Below are positions 35,422-43,264 of a DNA stretch of 64,000 nt, one piece after another. The notes below the pieces were generated by a model. It worked only from the letters and a program-made list of their open reading frames with translations. It searched no databases and was not told the origin of the DNA. A program made the position numbers and the translations under genes. Where the stretch lies: contig NZ_JARTWB010000001.1 in NCBI RefSeq assembly GCF_031450785.1, positions 1 through 64,000 of the forward strand, written 5' to 3'. The stretch comes from Caballeronia sp. LZ062 (GTDB lineage Bacteria > Pseudomonadota > Gammaproteobacteria > Burkholderiales > Burkholderiaceae). The first letter of the stretch is position 1, and the number at the start of each line of letters is the position of its first letter.

Positions 35422-36733
35422 CGATTACCTCTCGGCCAGTCGTCTCGCCGACGGCATTTATGTCGTGGGGACTTTGCAATCTGGAGTGACGGTTTACAGT
35501 CAACAGGTCCGTGCGCTAAACCTCGTCTACAGCTTGCTGGAATCGCAAATCCTATCGCCGAGTGTAACTAGAGTGGCCGTGATAGGCGGAGGCATCGCCG
35601 GCCTTACGTTAGCTGCCGCGGTGGCTGTAATGGGAAAGCACGCTCATGTATCAGTACTTGAACAACATGCTGATCTATGCCCGTTACAGCAAGGCTCGGA
35701 TACACGGTGGCTGCATCCCCACATTTATGATTGGCCAGCTTTTGGTAGTCGACAACCTAGCGCTATGCTTCCGTTTCTGCAATGGCGGGAAGGACGTGCG
35801 TCGGATGTGGCTTCCGAAATACTGAAAAGATTTGCTGAGGTCTGCGATTCCGGCCTTGGTGCGAACAAGGCTGGGGACCGGATAGCTGTGTATTTAGATG
35901 TTAAAGAGATGAAGATCGTGCAGCAGACAAGGGAGATATCGTGGGTCGGTTCCGCAACTGCTGCCGCTGATGGGTTTTTCAAAAAGACAGAGGGTATTGG
36001 TCGTGCTAGCCAGTTCGACCTGATCCTGCTCGCGGTTGGCTTCGGCCGAGAGCGTGCAGCGACGGTTGGAATACCAAGACTCTATTGGCAGAACGACGAT
36101 CTCAGTCAGCCCAGATTATCTGAGGAATCGCGTACGTTTTTGATATCAGGATCCGGAGACGGGGCGCTAGTCGACCTCTTCAGGCTCACTATCGAACGAT
36201 TTCGACAGGACAGAATTGTCTATGAGTTATTTGGAGCCAACCTGGAAATGTTCGAAGCGTTGCTTCGTAGCAGTTTGCAATCTCGAACAGGGTCATGGTG
36301 GAGATTGTTCGAAGAACTTGAACTATCTGGCGAATCTTTTATTAACGATGCGATACTGGCCCTTCGGCACCGGATACGAAAGGATACGCGTGTGATTCTT
36401 CACGTTGCAGGCTCACGCGGCCAAGTTAGGAGCCTCGAGGGAGCGATCGAGCAGAAAAGCGCAATCTTGAACAAATTATTGACGTTTTTGCTTCACCGCT
36501 GCGGGGCGTTCATTCCCAGCTTCCGCAGCATGCCTGAGACGATTGAACGTTTCAGGCCGGACCAAAGAGATATCATATGTCGGCATGGTACTGACCCGAA
36601 GGCGACGATCAGAGACCTATTTTTCAATTCATTACTTAGCGTCGAACTCCGAGCAGTTGGAGCACGAACCCAAGATGCGAAACCGCTGTGGCCACGCGGC
36701 TACTTTCCGATCATTCCAGGAGCGACATTGTGA
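35402..36733 (+). CDS. FAD/NAD(P)-binding oxidoreductase-like protein
   Basis: This 443-residue protein has a Rossmann dinucleotide-binding site (VAVIGGGIAGLTLAAAVAVM, about residues 59-78) after a helical N-terminal extension. A conserved-looking segment TRWLHPHIYDWPAFGSRQP follows, then FDLILLAVGFGRER and a second nucleotide-site-like FLISGSGDGALVDLFRL. GGAG lies six bases before the ATG. The stop overlaps the next gene's GTG, so the two are translationally coupled. No substrate-binding family is recognised. Its place between a DruA-like gene and a GAF-like gene in accessory DNA suggests a redox sensor or effector, possibly defensive; this is inference. Confidence 0.65.
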   Translation: MLKTEVSDYLSASRLADGIYVVGTLQSGVTVYSQQVRALNLVYSLLESQILSPSVTRVAVIGGGIAGLTLAAAVAVMGKHAHVSVLEQHADLCPLQQGSDTRWLHPHIYDWPAFGSRQPSAMLPFLQWREGRASDVASEILKRFAEVCDSGLGANKAGDRIAVYLDVKEMKIVQQTREISWVGSATAAADGFFKKTEGIGRASQFDLILLAVGFGRERAATVGIPRLYWQNDDLSQPRLSEESRTFLISGSGDGALVDLFRLTIERFRQDRIVYELFGANLEMFEALLRSSLQSRTGSWWRLFEELELSGESFINDAILALRHRIRKDTRVILHVAGSRGQVRSLEGAIEQKSAILNKLLTFLLHRCGAFIPSFRSMPETIERFRPDQRDIICRHGTDPKATIRDLFFNSLLSVELRAVGARTQDAKPLWPRGYFPIIPGATL

Positions 36734-37482
36734 GCCAAGCCGACGAGACCGCAGTACCCGATAAGGAGAGGGTGCCTGAAGCCACGCAGCTACTGACTCT
36801 CCCATTTGTTTCCGCGGTAGCAGGCGTGCTTGATGAGCGTGCCGGGGACAACGGGTTCCGAGTTGTATTGCATCGCACTATGTGTAGAGATGGCGTTACG
36901 TACCTCCAGCAAATTACGAATTACGTTTCCTCCGACCCCTCGCGAAGTAAAGGCTCAGGTCGAGTGTTCCCGGTAGATAAAGGAATTATTGGTGCAGCCT
37001 TCATAAATCGGAAGCTTCATCGTACGGCTGCCTTCACTGATTTAAAGTCTTTAGAAGAGGCCCTTGCTGCCGATCTTCTGGAATTGAATCGATCGAGCGA
37101 TTTCGACAACGTGGCGCGTTCTTATTTTGCGATGCCATTTCTTGGTCGAACGGATGGAGAGCAATTCAAGCAGGAGGCCGAAGATAATGACCTCTTCCCG
37201 CTCGCAATATTATATGCGGAATGCTTCCATGACAACATTTTCTCCGACGACAGGCTTACGGCTGTTCTCAATGCAATGTGTCGCCGATTTGCTTCGACAC
37301 TTGATAAGCTAGCCGCGGTCCAACTGGAAAGAGTTCGCAATTTTCCATTTCCAATTAACGATAGTGTTGAAATGAGAGCGGAGGATGAACCTTATAGGAG
37401 GTTGAATGGTCACCCGGATGAAAATATACTGCCGCCTGTTTTCAAGACACTGCGATCGTTCAATTTTGAGTTTGTCGTCTGA
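36730..37482 (+). CDS. GAF-like domain protein coupled to the FAD protein
   Basis: This 250-residue soluble protein starts with GTG at 36730, overlapping the preceding TGA. The middle (about residues 70-190) reads like a GAF sensor: GRVFPVDKGIIGAAFINRK, YFAMPFLGRTDG, LFPLAILYAECFHDNIFSDD. There is no output domain such as a kinase or nuclease, so a ligand-binding partner of the FAD protein is the simplest guess. Codon use matches the other low-GC cargo genes. The GAF call is by pattern only. Confidence 0.6.
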   Translation: MSQADETAVPDKERVPEATQLLTLPFVSAVAGVLDERAGDNGFRVVLHRTMCRDGVTYLQQITNYVSSDPSRSKGSGRVFPVDKGIIGAAFINRKLHRTAAFTDLKSLEEALAADLLELNRSSDFDNVARSYFAMPFLGRTDGEQFKQEAEDNDLFPLAILYAECFHDNIFSDDRLTAVLNAMCRRFASTLDKLAAVQLERVRNFPFPINDSVEMRAEDEPYRRLNGHPDENILPPVFKTLRSFNFEFVV

Positions 37483-37965
37483 ACTGCAATCGATTACGGG
37501 CTGTTGACAAAGAGCCGGGAGCAACGCGCTATGACTCATGCGACTAGTCTCTGATGTGAGCGTGGTGCGTGGTGCCGATACTGCCGATTCGAAATGTCAC
37601 CGACCGCAGACTGACCTTCGGCTTCGGCCGACCACCTGTCAGCGACGATATCCGGGCGAGTGACCGGCGTACGCTGGAACTCGACGCTCGGGCCGCGATC
37701 TGCTGACCGGCCGAGACGGGTCGCTTTCACTCATTCGAACATCGGTGACTGCTGCCTACGGCCACCGCATTCGGCGATACGCGGCCAGAAAGGACCGGTC
37801 GACAGTGCTGGATCCGCCGACAAAGCCGCCATTCGGGCGGCAGCCAGGCCGAAGGAAGAACCCTGAAAAGTGTCAGTCACCTAATTCGTGGTTAAGCACG
37901 GCAACGCTTTCGCCGTTATAGCAGTTGACGCCTTCGATCATTTAGGAACCTACACAGGCCGAGCG
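37483..37965. other. Spacer after the DruA/FAD/GAF cluster
   Basis: About 480 bases with a return to high GC. A 68-residue open frame at 37,660-37,866 on the plus strand exists, but it has a low-complexity Arg/Ala/Ser translation and no Shine-Dalgarno. The segment resembles non-coding DNA often found beside mobile elements in this family; I do not support a gene here. Confidence 0.4.
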
Positions 37966-38364
37966 ATGCAAACTTGGTGGACGCAGCGCAAGCTAGAACT
38001 ACAAGTTCTTTTACGGGAATTCATCGGATCAAGACCGCGAGTATGCGCAATACTTACCACATTCGTTGCTGTGCCAGCGGCGCTCGCATTCGTTATCGCG
38101 ATGCCACATTGGCAGATTTCCCACAGTGCAGCGAATCTCCCTGGCAAAACAACTGACGTAGGCGTGGAAGAAGTCCACTGGGCGCGGCCGGGCTTCAAGG
38201 GTGACATTTGGATGAGTCCCGTGGCTGTTTTTACCATCGAGGGACAGCGAGTTGAGCGAACCGTCTCGTTCTCAGTGCATCCTGGAGACAGACTCACCGT
38301 CGACTATGCTACCGACTCGGGCGGTCGCGTACTGATCAAACAGGTTCGGCCTTCCTTCGATTGA
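37966..38364 (+). CDS. Hypothetical membrane-anchored protein
   Basis: This 132-residue protein begins MQTWWTQRKLELQVLLREF, has one transmembrane helix (ILTTFVAVPAALAFVIAM, about residues 36-53) and a beta-rich C-terminal part (FSVHPGDRLTVDYATDSGG). It is probably anchored in the inner membrane with the C-terminal domain in the periplasm. No family is recognised. An in-frame ATG lies at 37888; I prefer 37966 because the longer form adds nothing conserved. Confidence 0.45.
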   Translation: MQTWWTQRKLELQVLLREFIGSRPRVCAILTTFVAVPAALAFVIAMPHWQISHSAANLPGKTTDVGVEEVHWARPGFKGDIWMSPVAVFTIEGQRVERTVSFSVHPGDRLTVDYATDSGGRVLIKQVRPSFD

Positions 38365-38533
38365 AAACATTCTCCCGTCAGCGAACGCAGGAACGGGTGG
38401 GCCGAACCTCGAGCCGGCATAGCCGGAGATGGTAACGTGGCGTCTCATCCTCAACGACCGCTTGAGGAGAAATCGACCGTCCGCTCAGGGTCGGGCCGAG
38501 TCATTCCGGCGGAAGCCCACGAAGAACCAAACG
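38365..38533. other. Probable attL side of the prophage
   Basis: 170 bases without a gene next to the integrase stop, where an attachment site would be expected. I compared it by eye with 61,750-62,470 and found no direct repeat of 12 bases or more, so attL/attR are not assigned. Confidence 0.3.
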
Positions 38534-39619
38534 TCAAGCGACGTTAATGCGCACCTTTACCGGTTCTAGCCCTCTAGAATCGGCGTAGAGGGCGGCCGTT
38601 TGATCCGACTTGTGACCGAGTAGGGCCTTAGTATCGACGCCGCCTTGCTCGAAATAAAGTCTCTTGGACAAGCTACGCAGTTCGTGGAAGGTCGGCGCCG
38701 CCTCGTCGGTGATCCCGGCGAGTTTGCGCGCCTCCCTGAACTTGTCGGAGATCGTCTTCGTCTTGACTTTTGAACCCTTCGGCGCCGCGTTGTTGCTTCT
38801 CGTGTGATGTATGAGGTACTTGCTGACGACGCCCGTTGCTCGGCACCGCGCGACGACATCGGCGAGCGACACCCCGAGAACGTTCAAGCGCAGTTCCAGT
38901 GGAATTGCGATGCGCGCGCCGGTCTTGCCGCGCTCAAGCACCGCATACCCGTCTGCGTTGAATGACCGCTCCCACTTGGCGATCGTCGAGAGATCCTGAC
39001 CAGACACGATCGCGAGCAGCATCGCGTTCTGGAGCCACGGCGCCACCTCCGGGGCTTTCTCGAACGTCGCGTTGAAGTCTTCCAACGTCATCCGCCGGCG
39101 ACGAACGGTGAGCTTCGCGCGCTCGGTATCTTCAGCCGGATTCTCTTTCATCCATCCGAGCGCCTTGCCGCGGCGGCAGATCATCTTCAGGCGCGTGCGC
39201 ACCTGCACAGCCCAGTTCGACTTTCCTTCGTCGATGATCTTTTCTAGCATGGTCGCGATGTGCTTCGTTGTCAGGTCCATGCACGGAATCGCTCCCAGTT
39301 CCTTCTCGATCACCCTGTCGCGATACTTGTACGCGTCGAGCGTCGACTTCTTCCGGCCGCCGTCCGGCATCTTCTTGATCAGATCGGCTACGGTCTCGCG
39401 CGGTTGAACGAGGCGGTCGGCAAGCGAGCGCGTCAGCTTGCTGTTCTCAACGATCACATTTGCTTCGTGCGCTTCGTGGATCGCCTGAGCGAGCGGAATT
39501 CGGCCAAGCACATGCGTCTTTCCGTCGCGCGGATCGCGCCACACAAAATAGCCCGGGCGCGGCTCGTGCATGTTGTCCGGCCAGTTGGCGCGGCGGCGGA
39601 TACGGGGGCGAGCTGCCAT
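38534..39619 (-). CDS. Tyrosine recombinase / phage integrase (lambda Int-like)
   Basis: This 361-residue integrase has an N-terminal arm-binding segment (RPGYFVWRDPRDGKTHVLGR), a SAM-like core (KKSTLDAYKYRDRVIEKELG) and a catalytic domain with HELRSLSKRLYFEQG (His and second Arg), LLGHKSDQTAALYAD (His/Lys and nucleophile Tyr) and KTGARIAIPLEL. At the position of the first catalytic Arg (lambda TGQR) it has SGQD, which would normally abolish activity. It lies at the left edge of the prophage, six bases after the excisionase-like gene. Confidence 0.85.
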   Translation of the reverse strand: MAARPRIRRRANWPDNMHEPRPGYFVWRDPRDGKTHVLGRIPLAQAIHEAHEANVIVENSKLTRSLADRLVQPRETVADLIKKMPDGGRKKSTLDAYKYRDRVIEKELGAIPCMDLTTKHIATMLEKIIDEGKSNWAVQVRTRLKMICRRGKALGWMKENPAEDTERAKLTVRRRRMTLEDFNATFEKAPEVAPWLQNAMLLAIVSGQDLSTIAKWERSFNADGYAVLERGKTGARIAIPLELRLNVLGVSLADVVARCRATGVVSKYLIHHTRSNNAAPKGSKVKTKTISDKFREARKLAGITDEAAPTFHELRSLSKRLYFEQGGVDTKALLGHKSDQTAALYADSRGLEPVKVRINVA

Positions 39620-39625
39620 TTCCTC

Positions 39626-39823
39626 TTACCTCGGGATGCGTGAGGCCAACGACGGCCGAACTTGTCTGTCTTGGAACGTCGCGTTTTCTTCGACGTAGTA
39701 TGCGCGGCCGACCTTCACGGGCGGCGGGTAGATCTTTCCGTCGCGGATCCAGAGGCGCGCGGTGCGGATGGCCGGCGCGGGCTCAAACTGCCGCTTGATC
39801 CATTCATCGAGTCGTACTTTCAT
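39626..39823 (-). CDS. Excisionase-like DNA-binding protein
   Basis: This 65-residue basic protein (MKVRLDEWIKRQFEPAPAIR; LWIRDGKIYPPPVKVGRAYYV) has the winged-helix/MerR-like pattern of phage excisionases in which Tyr-Tyr-Val follows a KVG turn. It lies immediately upstream of the integrase on the same strand, as usual for xis-int pairs. Confidence 0.75.
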   Translation of the reverse strand: MKVRLDEWIKRQFEPAPAIRTARLWIRDGKIYPPPVKVGRAYYVEENATFQDRQVRPSLASRIPR

Positions 39824-39934
39824 TTGATTCCCCGACTTCGCGCGTCACGCGAAGATTCCATAAGTTCCAAGTTAAGCAGAAATAGGACCAATGTTTGCTG
39901 ATGCGGGCTAACGCAAAAACCCTTGCTAACGACC

Positions 39935-40159
39935 ATGGACGCGTCTCTGCCCTCAATGCCGCCCTTGCTTTTCGTCACGGAAATGAACCGGCTTCTTCCA
40001 ACCAAGCAGGGATACAGGCCCGACCTGCGTGTGTTTGTCACCCAGCAGGACGGCGCCGATGGCAGCGCATCCAGATGGGACTGGGAGCCTAAGACTCCCG
40101 AAACAGAGGCCGCTGTCGCTCAGGCCCTTGAGGACGTTCGCCACCTCCACGGCTCGTAA
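39935..40159 (+). CDS. Hypothetical phage protein
   Basis: A 74-residue soluble protein (MDASLPSMPPLLFVTEMNRL; PDLRVFVTQQDGADGSASRW). Transcribed against the int/xis strand. No family is recognised and there is no strong Shine-Dalgarno; kept because the composition looks like a real protein. Confidence 0.4.
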   Translation: MDASLPSMPPLLFVTEMNRLLPTKQGYRPDLRVFVTQQDGADGSASRWDWEPKTPETEAAVAQALEDVRHLHGS

Positions 40160-40199
40160 CGACACTAAAGTTAAGTGGACGGCCGCCGATAACGCTGGC

Positions 40200-40430
40200 A
40201 TGAACAAGATCCAAGCCGAAGACCTCCTTTCCACCGCCGACCAAGACGCCGAAGACATCGTCGAGGCGAAGTTCGGCCACTTCAACGAATACAACAGGGT
40301 GCACACCGAAGCGCACCAGATCGTGTTTCAGGCGCTCGTCGCCGAGCGGTCGCCCGGCGTGCCGTTAATCGACCTGCTCGCCATCATTGAGCCGCCATTT
40401 TCTGTACTCACGAAGGCGCGCTTGCACTAG
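40200..40430 (+). CDS. Hypothetical phage protein
   Basis: A 76-residue acidic helical protein (MNKIQAEDLLSTADQDAEDI; EYNRVHTEAHQIVFQALVAE). It lies 40 bases after the previous small gene and its stop overlaps the end of the minus-strand gene at 40427. Function unknown. Confidence 0.45.
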   Translation: MNKIQAEDLLSTADQDAEDIVEAKFGHFNEYNRVHTEAHQIVFQALVAERSPGVPLIDLLAIIEPPFSVLTKARLH

Positions 40431-40654
40431 CTCGCTTTCTCCTGCGCGGCGATTGCGGCGTCGATGGATTCGAGCGGGAATGCGCCCGGATCAATCTGGT
40501 TCCGATACACGTAACGCCACCGAGCCGCGTCCCGCGCATCGCTCGACGGCGCAGCCTGACGCATAGCAATCACTTCGCGTTCAGCATCCTCCGCAGCCTT
40601 CGCAATGCCGTGCGCGGCTTGATAGTGCCCGCCATCCCGGTGGATAACCGCCAA
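40427..40654 (-). CDS. Hypothetical phage protein, possibly a frameshifted C-terminus of the upstream gene
   Basis: A 75-residue frame containing AVIHRDGGHYQAAHGIAKAA, a segment common in Burkholderia phage hypothetical proteins. Its only initiation codon is TTG and no ribosome-binding site is seen. It overlaps the 3' end of the gene at 40570-41094 in the -1 frame and repeats that gene's AAPSSDA motif, so the two may once have been a single gene now split by a frameshift near 40,655. Confidence 0.4.
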   Translation of the reverse strand: MAVIHRDGGHYQAAHGIAKAAEDAEREVIAMRQAAPSSDARDAARWRYVYRNQIDPGAFPLESIDAAIAAQEKAS

Positions 40655-41094
40655 AAGGTTGCCAAGTGCTTTTCGGTAATCGCGCGCTCTTGTGCATCGC
40701 TCGACGGCGCAGCAGGCGATGCTGCGAGATACAGCGCAACATTCGACTGGAAGCTCCGACTAGCGAAGGCAGTAACGGCGATTCCATCGGCCAGCAGCTT
40801 TCGTTGTTCGTCCGAAATCCACGCGACCGGCCCTGCGCTCCGCGCAGCAGGCGATGCTTGCCCCGAACTTGCGAGATAGACGATGCGCGATGGAATGTCG
40901 GATCGGATCGACGCTGCTTCGAACGCATCCTTATCTACGTCCTCCCAAGTTCCAGCGGCATAGACCTGATAGATCGGCTCTGCACTCAGGTCGAGAGCGG
41001 AGGATGCGAGATAGACCGATGCGCTATCTTTCCATCCGTCAAATTCCTCTACCTGCGCGCGCTCGTACAAGTCTTTCATTTGTTCTGGTGTCAT
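40570..41094 (-). CDS. Hypothetical phage protein with internal repeats
   Basis: A 174-residue protein starting at ATG 41094 (GAGAG upstream; MTPEQMKDLYERAQVEEF). The sequence is mosaic: short cassettes such as ASPAAPSSDA and SSGQASPAA recur, matching repeated DNA at 40,694-40,723, 40,536-40,555 and 40,842-40,858. No domain is recognised. It lies in the leftward early operon. Confidence 0.5.
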   Translation of the reverse strand: MTPEQMKDLYERAQVEEFDGWKDSASVYLASSALDLSAEPIYQVYAAGTWEDVDKDAFEAASIRSDIPSRIVYLASSGQASPAARSAGPVAWISDEQRKLLADGIAVTAFASRSFQSNVALYLAASPAAPSSDAQERAITEKHLATFWRLSTGMAGTIKPRTALRRLRRMLNAK

Positions 41095-41275
41095 GTTCTC
41101 TCGCAATAACAGTCTGTCCAATCATCACGCTGCACCGCTCTCCTGTTACATGCGCCATCGCCTCGACGAAGGAGACTGATGCGCGATGGATAAGCGGTGT
41201 CGTCGCGGTCTGCGCTTTGCCGAGCGCGGCCAGGGAATCGAGCAGCGCGCGGTAGGCGGGAAGGTGGCGGATCAT
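41039..41275 (-). CDS. Hypothetical phage protein
   Basis: A 78-residue protein (MIRHLPAYRALLDSLAALGK) whose 3' end overlaps the next gene by 56 bases in another frame. No recognised domain. The overlap lowers confidence in one of the two starts. Confidence 0.4.
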   Translation of the reverse strand: MIRHLPAYRALLDSLAALGKAQTATTPLIHRASVSFVEAMAHVTGERCSVMIGQTVIAREHDTRTNERLVRARAGRGI

Positions 41276-41327
41276 GAAAGCGTGCGGCCGACGGACTCCA
41301 TGCCGCAATGAAGTAGGGCGCGCGGCT

Positions 41328-41594
41328 TCATTTGATCTGGTGCCTGCGGATGCCGGTGATGCCGTTGGGCAGTTGCGTCTGCTTCGCTTCCTCATCATCG
41401 GGCTGCATGAAGTCAGAGCCGGTCGCGCCGGATGCCTTGATGGAGTGGACTTCGACCTTCGCGCTATCGACGAGGACGCGCGCGACGTCGGCGACTGCGC
41501 GGGCTCGCTCGACTTCCATCGGGTTGTCGCGGTTGCGCAGATCGGCGAGTGTGTCGAGCAGATGCTGCCGGACGGTGCTGATGTTGTTGCTCAT
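41328..41594 (-). CDS. Hypothetical phage protein
   Basis: An 88-residue protein predicted to be mostly helical (MSNNISTVRQHLLDTLADLR; EVERARAVADVARVLVDSAK). Its ATG overlaps the HNH gene's stop by four bases. The sequence type is frequent in Burkholderia prophages; function unknown. Confidence 0.65.
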   Translation of the reverse strand: MSNNISTVRQHLLDTLADLRNRDNPMEVERARAVADVARVLVDSAKVEVHSIKASGATGSDFMQPDDEEAKQTQLPNGITGIRRHQIK

Positions 41595-42283
41595 GACTGT
41601 TTCTCCTTCGCCTCGCGGGCGATGCGATTAACCTGGCGCGTGATGGCGCCCTTGAGTTGAACGAGCTTTGCGAGCTCCGGATCTCGGTTTCGGGGATGAT
41701 TCCGATGCGCGAGTTCGGCGCGGCTAACCAGTTCGAGCGCATCGAGCGTGATTCGCGCGGCGTCTGCCGTGCGCCGACCGGGCAGGAAGCAGACGACGTG
41801 ACCCGGTGGGATAGGGCCGTTGGCGGCTTCCCACACCAACCGGTGGACGCCGACCCAGCGCCGCGCGGGAACGGGGTGGTCGTCCGTCACCTTCCGCTCG
41901 AGGTAGCCATCTTTGCTGAGGCGCTCGGAGCCGATCGGCACGTAGTTGTGCTGCGCCGCTCCGCTCATTGATCCCTTTTGGAACTGCGTGCGGCGCGAGT
42001 TCGGATGCGTGCCGCAGATGCCTTTCGTTCCTTTGTTCCAAGACGTCTGGCCTTTCTGGAATCGCGTTGCGATCATGCGGGGATCCTGCTTGCCACGTCG
42101 GACGCGGCCGCTGCGGTCGGATTCTAGGAAAGCGACCGACTTGCCAAGGCCAAGCGCCCGAGCTTTCTGGTACACCTGGCTGATGGGACGCGCGAGCGCG
42201 CGTGCAATGTCAGCCGTGTTCCCGTCGGGATACTCGCGCTTCACCTGGTCGACTTCCTGTTCCGTCCAAAAGCGGCGTGCCAT
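41591..42283 (-). CDS. HNH-type homing endonuclease-like protein
   Basis: This 230-residue protein has an N-terminal helix-turn-helix like those of phage HNH enzymes (FWTEQEVDQVKREYPDGNTA, residues 5-24; ISQVYQKARALGL) and a central HNH core (VGVHRLVWEAANGPIPPGHVV, then ITLDALELVSRAELAHRN). The first His and the terminal Asn/His of the HNH motif are visible. GAGGGATGAA precedes the ATG. It probably nicks or cuts DNA; whether it is a homing enzyme or a packaging nuclease is unclear. Confidence 0.75.
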   Translation of the reverse strand: MARRFWTEQEVDQVKREYPDGNTADIARALARPISQVYQKARALGLGKSVAFLESDRSGRVRRGKQDPRMIATRFQKGQTSWNKGTKGICGTHPNSRRTQFQKGSMSGAAQHNYVPIGSERLSKDGYLERKVTDDHPVPARRWVGVHRLVWEAANGPIPPGHVVCFLPGRRTADAARITLDALELVSRAELAHRNHPRNRDPELAKLVQLKGAITRQVNRIAREAKEKQS

Positions 42284-42293
42284 TTCATCCCTC

Positions 42294-42312
42294 GTTATTC
42301 ATTGCGGCGCTG
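42294..42312. repeat. 19-base direct repeat, copy 1
   Basis: GTTATTCATTGCGGCGCTG occurs here and again at 42,636-42,654. On the minus strand each copy contains ATGAATAAC followed by a purine-rich ribosome-binding-like tract, so it may be a duplicated translation-initiation region. Confidence 0.7.
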
Positions 42313-42362
42313 AAGAATCTCGCTCGTGCTACGATCAAACCAAGGTCTGATGGAGTAGCGCT

Positions 42363-42575
42363 GTGCATAGCGAGACTTTCGAGTACCGAGGCTTCAAGAT
42401 AACCCTCCGCCTGTTCGCTAAGGGCGAGGGCAGGTGGACTTGGGCTTACCGCGTAGGAAGCGGCGGTTACTACGCGATGTTCTTCAACGCTTACGCCAGT
42501 CAGGACGACGTCTGGAACGAGGCCCGGCACGCGGCGATGGACTACGTCGATTCCGTTTCCTTCCGATATTGGTAA
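42363..42575 (+). CDS. Hypothetical phage protein
   Basis: A 70-residue protein starting with GTG (GGAG nine bases upstream): HSETFEYRGFKITLRLFAK, then GRWTWAYRVGSGGYYAMFF. The beta-rich aromatic pattern resembles small phage proteins that recur in Burkholderia prophages. It is the only plus-strand gene within the leftward early operon. Function unknown. Confidence 0.6.
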   Translation: MHSETFEYRGFKITLRLFAKGEGRWTWAYRVGSGGYYAMFFNAYASQDDVWNEARHAAMDYVDSVSFRYW

Positions 42576-42635
42576 CGGCGGAGCCGTCGCTGATGCATAG
42601 GCGAGCGAAAGGCGCAACGTCATGCTTTCTCTCCG

Positions 42636-42654
42636 GTTATTCATTGCGGCGCTG
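42636..42654. repeat. 19-base direct repeat, copy 2
   Basis: Identical to 42,294-42,312; together the copies flank the plus-strand gene at 42,363-42,575. Confidence 0.7.
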
Positions 42655-42672
42655 GTATGAGCGCCGCGATGG

Positions 42673-43194
42673 TCAGTTCCCTGCAATGCGAGTTGACTCG
42701 GGCTGCGTCTGTTCGCGCGCCGTCAGAGCCTTCGGCTTACGCTTGCATTCGAACCCGGCGTCGCGCATCGCCTGGTAGATTTCCTCGCTGATTTGGCAGC
42801 GGATGCCGATCGCTGCGGCGCGCAGGGCGGCTGCGTGTTCGGCATCGACGGTGGACTGGCGTGTCATCTCAGCTGCCGCGACCTCGAGAACGCAAGACCG
42901 TTGATCCTTCGACGAGCCAAAGGCGCCGCTGAAACCCGCCACCGCGAATCCACCTTGAGTCGTCTGACCACAGTTGAATTGCGAGAAGCTCGACGCATAC
43001 GCGCCAAGAACCGGTGCGGAGACATTTCGAACGGTTTGGCTCGTATGCTCTGGCGACTGACTAAACTCGATCGAACCTTGCGCCGTCGAAGTTGCCGCCG
43101 ACTGTTGCGATGCGGTTGCCGTCGTCGTCTGTGCGGCCGCATGACCTGCTCCGAGTAGTGCTACGATTGCGATGGCCGTGAAACTTGCTTTCAT
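42673..43194 (-). CDS. Phage-encoded exported protein
   Basis: This 173-residue protein has a clear Sec signal peptide (MKASFTAIAIVALLGAGHAA, cleavage after AAAQ), a Ser/Thr/Gln-rich segment and a C-terminal domain with cysteines (FNCGQTTQGG, RSCVLEVAAAEM, GIRCQISEE, FECKRKPK). It is expected in the periplasm or outside. It lies in the leftward early operon with another exported protein. Lysogenic conversion or superinfection exclusion is possible; no family is recognised. Confidence 0.65.
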   Translation of the reverse strand: MKASFTAIAIVALLGAGHAAAQTTTATASQQSAATSTAQGSIEFSQSPEHTSQTVRNVSAPVLGAYASSFSQFNCGQTTQGGFAVAGFSGAFGSSKDQRSCVLEVAAAEMTRQSTVDAEHAAALRAAAIGIRCQISEEIYQAMRDAGFECKRKPKALTAREQTQPESTRIAGN

Positions 43195-43264
43195 GGTGGC
43201 TCCTTCCTCGTGTGGAGTCAGGCCGTGGGTGTTCCTAGCACTCACGGCCTCTTCGTTTCTGGGC

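Noticed and set aside
37660..37866. 68-codon plus-strand frame
   Set aside because: Low-complexity Arg/Ser/Ala translation and no ribosome-binding site; treated as intergenic, possibly dispersed repeat DNA.
42285..42686. Minus-strand frame opposite 42,363-42,575
   Set aside because: Although it has an initiation-like site, the translation is low-complexity (PSPPALALSEQ) and the plus-strand gene is more protein-like.
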